From Calliopum simillimum (taxonomy: Eukaryota > Arthropoda > Insecta > Diptera > Lauxaniidae): 64,000 nt of DNA. The position numbers were made by a program, and so were the translations under genes. The notes under the pieces were generated by a model. It was given only the letters and a program-made list of their open reading frames with translations. It had not been told where the DNA came from and made no database searches. The first letter of the stretch is position 1. Every line of letters starts with the position of its first letter. Positions 58,467-64,000 of this stretch are shown in pieces. The DNA lies in contig OX638371.1 of assembly GCA_951812925.1 (NCBI GenBank), positions 1,426,001 through 1,490,000 of the forward strand, written 5' to 3'.

Positions 58467-59085
58467 TTTTTGGGAAAACTGAGCAAGATAATTCAATGAA
58501 ATTTGGTACGCTGCCTCCGTCGTCAAAGTTAGCTCGGGGGATTGAAAATGAGCAAAATCGGTCAACGGACACGCCTACCGCCCATACAAAAATTATATTC
58601 AAAATGCAATTTTAGGAGTATTTTTCACGACAATGCAACCACAATACATATAAGTACTACGAATTGTAAGCGCAAGCTCTGATAAAAATTTGAGCGAATT
58701 CGGACAAGAGGGCGTGGCACCTCCCATATAAGCAAAAGCTTCAAAACGCTATACTGAAAGCGTTTTTTGAGATATTCGAACCAAATTTGACTCAGACACT
58801 AAGAATTATAAATGAAAGCACTCAGCAAAAATTGGGTGAAATCAGACAAGGGGGCGTGGCACCTCCCATATAAGCAAAAGATTCAAAATGCTATACTGAA
58901 AGAGTTTTTTGAGATAATCCAACTAAATTTCATTTTGACACTAAAAACTATAAATGCAAGCTCTGAACAAAAACTGGGTGTACTCGGACAAGAGGGCGTG
59001 GCACCTCCTATATAAGCAAACTTTTCAAAATACTGCAGTGTAGGGTATTTATTTTTTGGCCAGGCCAAAATTTACACCCTTACTA
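58467..59085. mobile_element. Interspersed repeat with three internal 140-bp units, left-truncated copy
   Basis: It matches 14270-14872 from GGAAAACTGAGCAAGATAAT onward, including AAAGTTAGCTCG and GGTCAAC-GACA-GCCTACCG. Unit starts (GGACAAGAGGGCGTG or variant) are at 58702, 58844 and 58986, spaced exactly 142. The ACCCTTACTAGTT end is kept. The left end of the full copy is missing. Confidence 0.75.
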
Positions 59086-61283
59086 GTTGTTGTTTCTCAT
59101 AGAAAAAACAACAAATATTTTTTCGTGTGTGTTGTAGTTCTCAGAAATTTTAGAAATTATTGAAATATTGTTGTTGTTGTAAGCGAACCACCAAAAAAGC
59201 AACAAAAAATTGTTTTTCTAATTGTTGTCCTCCGGGGAATTCGAACTTGTTATAAAAACGAAAATTTTGCGCTGACTGCGCTTGGCTCAGTGATTTTAAA
59301 ACGCTGACACCCTTGTTTTAAAGAAATTTTCCGACTGTCTATTAAAAAATATAAAATTCAAAAAAAGTTTAAAATTAAAACAGCGGAGAGCTATTATAAA
59401 CAGTGCAGCTACATGATGAATTTCGGTGACTATAAAACTGAACTTTTCCTTAGTTAAACATTTCTCAAGACTATTACTTTGTTTATCTCAAATCGAAGGC
59501 CACGCTTTGTGGCACATGTGTCCCGTCCCATCCATCCATTATTATTTTGGATACACACACTTATTCAGACTGTTTTCGTAGTTAGGACACCCTGTTTGTT
59601 TTTTTTCTTCTCTGTTTTATTTTTGCTGTTTTTTAATTCCATTCCATCGTTATATCGTCGATGTTGCTTCAATTTGCTTCGTTCGTTTCGTTTGGTAAGC
59701 ATTTCAATCCTCAACTTAAAAAACAGAACGAATCCATATGTTTTATTATCATTTGTTTGGATAGACCAGAAACGGCCGGCGCAGGCATGGAAAAAAACTG
59801 AGCAGAACCGAACTAAAATTAAATGAAATGAAATGGTTTTCTGCTCGACGAGTATCGCGTCGTATGGCGGCGGCGACGGACGGCGGCGGCAGAAAAAGAA
59901 GATGAAGAAGCACAGTAAAAAAGTGTTAGGGACTGACGACTTGACTATTTGTTGGTCGTACGGCCGTTTGTTCGTTCAATCTCACTGCCTATCTATGGGT
60001 CGGTCGGTCGGTTGGTTTGTCTGTCTGTCTGTCTGTTTGTTGTATCGCTCGCTGTATCTTTTATAAGTTGCGTACTAATGACAATTTGTTTATTTATTTC
60101 AATTGCCTTCGAGTTGTTCTTTATTTCGCTTTGTTGTTGTATGTTTTTTTCTACTTTTTTTTCGTTGTTTTAAATGTATCTATGCTTTGTACCGCTGTGC
60201 GTATTTATATACATATATATCTATGTATATATATATACAACTACAATTTGTACAATTGTTGTTTGTTACTAATTTTGTTGTTGCTGTTCTGCGCTGCTGG
60301 ATGGCAAATATAATTTTGTATTTCTCCATTATTTGCATTACAATTTTGAATGGTTCGGTTTTACTCTCGCGCATACATATGGTATATCTATATGTTTGTA
60401 TGCATGTATGTCAAAATGTACCAATGTATATCTACTTTATATTAAGCACTCAACATACATATCTAGCAGCAAAGTTAAAAACAACAAATGTTCCTCTAAT
60501 GTTTGCGATAATGAAAATAGGTCTTAATTTTTGTTTCGTTTGGTTCTTTTTTTCATTCTCATTTAAATGGCTTTTTTATTACTTTTATTATCTATTTTTG
60601 GTTTATTTTATTTCGTTATCATTTTATATTTTTATTTTTTAATAACTATATTATACCAATATGAATGCCATGTTTACAGAGTAAAAAGGGTGCAATGTAG
60701 ATTGAACATTTTCATTCGAAAACTGCAAATTTGACCGATATCTCAAGACTGTTTTGTATAAATCAGTTTAACTTGGCTCTCGAGAACAAAATCTATGTAC
60801 TCTATACAAATTCTGAACAAAAAAAAAAAAACACTCTTTTTCTCTACACGTGCTAATTAACTATCTTCTCTCGAACCATAGGTCTCACCAGCAAAATCCT
60901 TCATCGTGCACTGCGCTTAGCTAGTGCCTGACCATTTAACCTTCACGCATTGGTTCTCCAAAACGGTGTTTGATTCAAAATGTGCGGAACCCTACTTTTC
61001 TTTTACATTATAATACCTTATGGTGTTAGCAGCAAAATTCAAGAACTTTTGAAATCGAAAATAGCTACCTCGACCTCAAAATGGTATTTTTGAAAAAAAA
61101 AAAAAAATAAAACACGACAAGCTAAAATATTTTCGATTTTAAATGGCCCGACAAGCCATTTTGTTCAAAATCACAAATTAAACGTTACTTATACGTATTT
61201 TTGCAAGGTCGTTATAAAATTTCAGGAGGTTAAATAACCGTGAGTGCATTCTTCTTCCCAAACTTGAGTGTGGATCGTTTGAA
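59086..61283. other. Non-coding DNA with triplet and GTCT tracts
   Basis: Holds a GTCGGTCGGTCGG/TCTGTCTG tract at 59998-60037, GCGGCGG-rich DNA at 59862-59890 and TATA-rich DNA at 60205-60240. The hydrophobic 179-codon frame at 60103-60642 is a translation of T-rich DNA and shows no domain. No gene is recognised. Confidence 0.5.
59225..59315 (-). repeat. tRNA-like fragment
   Basis: The minus strand carries AGTTCGAATTCC (box B-like) and, about 45 bases before it, CTGAGCCAAGCGC (weak box A-like). The stems do not pair convincingly. A tRNA-derived repeat is the best guess. Confidence 0.3.
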
Positions 61284-61640
61284 TTTATGTATGTATGTAT
61301 TCTCCTTTAACTCCTAGGAGGAGCATAGGGCCAATATGAAATCTCTCCATTTGTCACGATCCCTTGCGATGACTTTGATCTCTTGCCACGATTTTCCCGA
61401 TTCTTGGATTTCCTTTTCCAACGACCTTTTCCAGTTGGTTTTGGGTCTACCGCGTCCTCTACTGCATTGTGGATTCCACTCAAGGGCCTGGCGACAAACA
61501 TCGCTGTGTGGTTTCCGGAGAGTGTGACCAATCCATCCCCATTTGCGCAGCTTGATCTCGTTTGCTAAAATAACTACTTTACTAATTTCGGCACCATTTT
61601 TTTTTTTGGCGCTCTCTGCATGTAATAAAGGCGTGAGGCA
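61284..61640 (-). pseudogene. 5'-truncated RTE-like retrotransposon, C-terminus of the polyprotein
   Basis: The minus-strand frame reads through KWGWIGHTLRKP, RQALEWNPQ, RGRGRPKTNWKRSLEKE, SWQEIKVIARDRDKWRDF and ALCSS before a stop. This is the conserved tail of the reverse transcriptase polyprotein in RTE-type (and similar) non-LTR retrotransposons. The stop is followed by only about 30 bases and an ATAC-type tail (TACATACATACAT at 61288-61300). A very short 3' UTR with a short tandem-repeat tail is an RTE trait. The rest of the element, including the catalytic reverse transcriptase and endonuclease, is absent. Confidence 0.75.
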
Positions 61641-61987
61641 TGTGAAGTCTTTTCTGGTTAACAACATCTAGTTGAGATGAATAGCTGATGGCAGAGCTTA
61701 AATAATCTTTTTAAATACTGTTTTTAAAGTTTCGAGTAACTCAGACTTTAAACAATTCACTCCCTAAAATAAATTTTTTTTTTTTTAAACTGGAGGTATA
61801 AAAGTTGACTCAAAATTTTTTCTTTACAAAATAAATGTTTTAAGTTTTTCTTGATTTATATTTCACAAAGTTTAATAAAACGAAAAATTACAATTTTTTT
61901 TTTTGATTTTATTCTCTAAAGTTAAAAGTTCTCTAAAAAAGTTTTTGATAAAAAAGAGAAGAGTCTGAAAGATTTTCAATACAGCTC
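61641..61987. other. AT-rich non-coding DNA
   Basis: Nothing is recognised. No matching left terminus for the pogo-like relic to the right was found here. Confidence 0.5.
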
Positions 61988-62671
61988 AATAAAGATTTTA
62001 ATCCTACTCCGAACTGGCTATGGCAAAGGCAAAACCGTTAAGGTGTCGTCTTTCGTAAAGTCCATGGAGGTAAATCTTCAGATAACGCAAAAGGTGCAAA
62101 TGATTTCAAAAACTTAGTTTACCTGGATTATTAACGGGTTTTGATCAAACTGATATTTTTAACGCCGACGAAAGTCCAGAAAATGTGACGGCCTTAGGGG
62201 TTTTAAATAGTCAAAAGCACGTCTGCTGCTTTTTTTATTTCTAATGCCACTGAAAATTATAAAAAATTTAAAAATTTGACGCTGAATAATTCTTTATACG
62301 CACACAATTACAAAATTGTTCCAACATTTTTCTATACCCGTAATTTGTATTAAATTTCTTTATTTTATTTTAAGGTGAGTTAAAATTCCGTTTATGTACC
62401 TAGTGCATTTTTTAATGTACAATACACATACATACATATGTTTGTATTCGTTATCTCCTTATGGAGCTTATGACTTTGAACACATAAAAAAACCATTAAA
62501 TTAAAACTAAAATCGCCGAATGCTAATTTTTTCTATGCTTAATTGACTCGATCAATTATCCGGGATTCTTTTAATTGATGAGTCGGATCAATTAACCGTT
62601 TAATTGATTCCCCGGTTAATTGAACCAAAATGTTAGCATTTTTCATCAAGTTAATTAAGCGGGGTCTACTG
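61988..62671 (+). pseudogene. Pogo/Tigger-like transposase relic with right terminus
   Basis: From 61988 the plus strand reads DFNPTPNWLWQRQNR, a stop, then GVVFRKVHGGKSSDNAKGAND. After a frameshift it reads GFDQTDIFNADES, whose NADE holds the first catalytic Asp (62167-62169). This order is typical of the end of the CENP-B-type DNA-binding domain plus the start of the DDE domain in pogo/Tigger transposases. Coding similarity fades by about 62275. The segment at 62500-62660 has repeated TTAATTGA words and ends with the complement of CAGTAGACCCCGCTTAATTA at 62671, followed by TA, which fits a pogo-type terminus and TA target. Stops and frameshifts make it dead. Confidence 0.62.
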
Positions 62672-62673
62672 TA

Positions 62674-64000
62674 CTTAGATATTTATAAAGTTGGCACTTA
62701 TCTGGCTTAGTAGTTATTTTGACCAGTGTATGGTGCTCATGTACGGCACGACATATTTTTGCTTTATTGGCTTATGATGAATCTTTTCAATGTTCAAATT
62801 TCAGATTTTCAGCTTTTATCCATATTCCCCGCCTGAAAAACCCTTTTTTGACAAACTTTCATATAGTCTACAACTGTTGTTCGATAAATCCCCCATGTGC
62901 ATCCAGATTAAGACTGAAATATTAAATATTGAATTACTCGTATTTCTGGAAAAAATGCAACTCTGAACATAAATAATTTAGCATCAGGCGAAAGGCGCTT
63001 TATCAGAAATGTTTTCCCCTCAGTGAACCTACTGCTATACAAGAAACTCCTCACAATTGACTTCCGTAACAAAGTGAATGGATTAACAAAATAAACAACT
63101 AATTCCTTGGCACACAGGACCCTAGATTCTCTGCCCATTTCGAAAATTGTTCTTCCATACAATAAACGTAGCCCGCAGCAAGGATATAATCACATTGTAT
63201 GCTAGAATTACGCATTTAATTAATGCGTCATTTCTCGATTACAGGCACAGTCACAGAGTGAGCCCTTCTTAAAGAAATGCCGAAAATCCTTGCGCTGGCA
63301 ACACCACCAGTTACAACATAATAGTATTTCAAAGCAGCAACACAATCAACTTGATTGCTCCCTGTTGACGGGGATGATTTCTAAAATCATCATCGTCATA
63401 ATTGCTAAAGTCGTCATTTCTGACAGAAGCAGCAGCACCATAATCGGTAACAAAATCAGACTCGAAATCAGCAACAACATCTCAACATCAGTGCTACGGG
63501 TACCACGATCTGAGTGACACATAAAAAAGAGTGTTGCCACAAATTGATTGCTTACGTGGATGGATGCTGAAGTGAAAAACCTGAGTTGGCCAGAGCCAAC
63601 CCTTATGACAATCAACCAAGTCAAATCGCAACCCTTGTGAAATCTGCGTACCCAAGCAATGGCAATCTGTTAATCAAAAGGTGCCACATAGTGGTGGTGC
63701 TGCTTGTGGAGGCTTCGTTCCGTTCGTCGTTGCCAAGTGAACAGAACTCTGCAAATTTGATGTTGTTGAGTTGGTGCCATTGATGCGATGCGTCAGCACC
63801 TCCGTATAGCGACGCAACCTTTGTTGTTTTGGTGGGCCTAGAAGTGAAAAGACAAAATATCAACCTCATCGTCATAATCATCAATGCCGTCGGTCGCTTT
63901 GCCATAATGACTGACGACTGCATGCAGTATGGCAACAGCGACGACGACGGCGCGTTGATGACGACATTGACGACAACGAGTACAAATGTCAGCTGCATCC
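62674..64000. other. Non-coding DNA, triplet-rich at the end
   Basis: No gene is recognised. The last 750 bases are less AT-rich with many GACGAC/CAAC words, giving overlapping frames on both strands with no domain. A gene edge beyond the window cannot be excluded. Confidence 0.4.

Noticed and set aside
60103..60642. 179-codon plus-strand hydrophobic frame
   Set aside because: Phe/Tyr/Ile/Leu composition simply reflects T-rich DNA with TATA tracts. There are no regularly spaced membrane segments and no related frame elsewhere.

Overview
This window looks like non-coding, transposon-rich chromosomal DNA of a eukaryote, most likely a brachyceran fly. The sequence is AT-rich, with CAA/CAG and GTT/GCT trinucleotide tracts, ACATACATATGTA-type tracts, and no long conserved open reading frames. 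It carries relics of Tc1/mariner, pogo, hAT, Transib, LOA-like and RTE-like elements. The species cannot be fixed from the sequence alone. No bacterial or organellar gene, rRNA or intact tRNA is visible. Most open frames of 60-140 codons are by-products of AT-richness, triplet repeats or transposon palindromes.

Layout. 1-7361: AT-rich DNA with an inverted-repeat element (1131-1675), a decayed Tc1-like transposase (1671-2525) and a 149-bp hAT-type MITE with a perfect 8-bp target duplication (3913-4061). 7362-13870: back-to-back giant palindromes, one of 2.0 kb followed by two in tandem. 14096-22375: a repeat with internal 140-bp units, Helitron-like and tRNA-like pieces, a small TA-flanked palindrome and a 5'-truncated LOA-like retrotransposon. 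22907-25645: a 2.7-kb TGAATAAA array with long-range duplicated variants. 25646-33795: unique DNA plus fragments of two repeat families. 33796-35116: a Tc1-like transposon whose transposase 3' half is present twice, head to head. 37086-46398: three more large palindromes and a 573-bp hAT-like element. 47601-48165: a 36-bp minisatellite on both sides of a tRNA-like sequence. 50051-52922: a Transib-like element. 53098-53882: one possible spliced host gene on the minus strand. 58467-62671: repeats, an RTE-like 3' end and a pogo-like relic.

The most notable object is at 50051-52922. It has 14-bp terminal inverted repeats that start with CACAGTG, the same heptamer as V(D)J recombination signals, and a perfect 5-bp CGGCG target duplication. 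An A-rich CCAAAA block lies exactly 12 nt inside one heptamer and exactly 23 nt inside the other. No transposase is visible inside, so it is read as a non-autonomous Transib element. The second theme is the density of long palindromes. Several are flanked by TA, and one clearly derives from a Tc1 element, which suggests repeated head-to-head rearrangement of mariner-type transposons. No genes form an operon or pathway here. The only candidate cellular gene, a predicted 173-residue secreted protein in three exons, is a hypothesis that needs transcript evidence.
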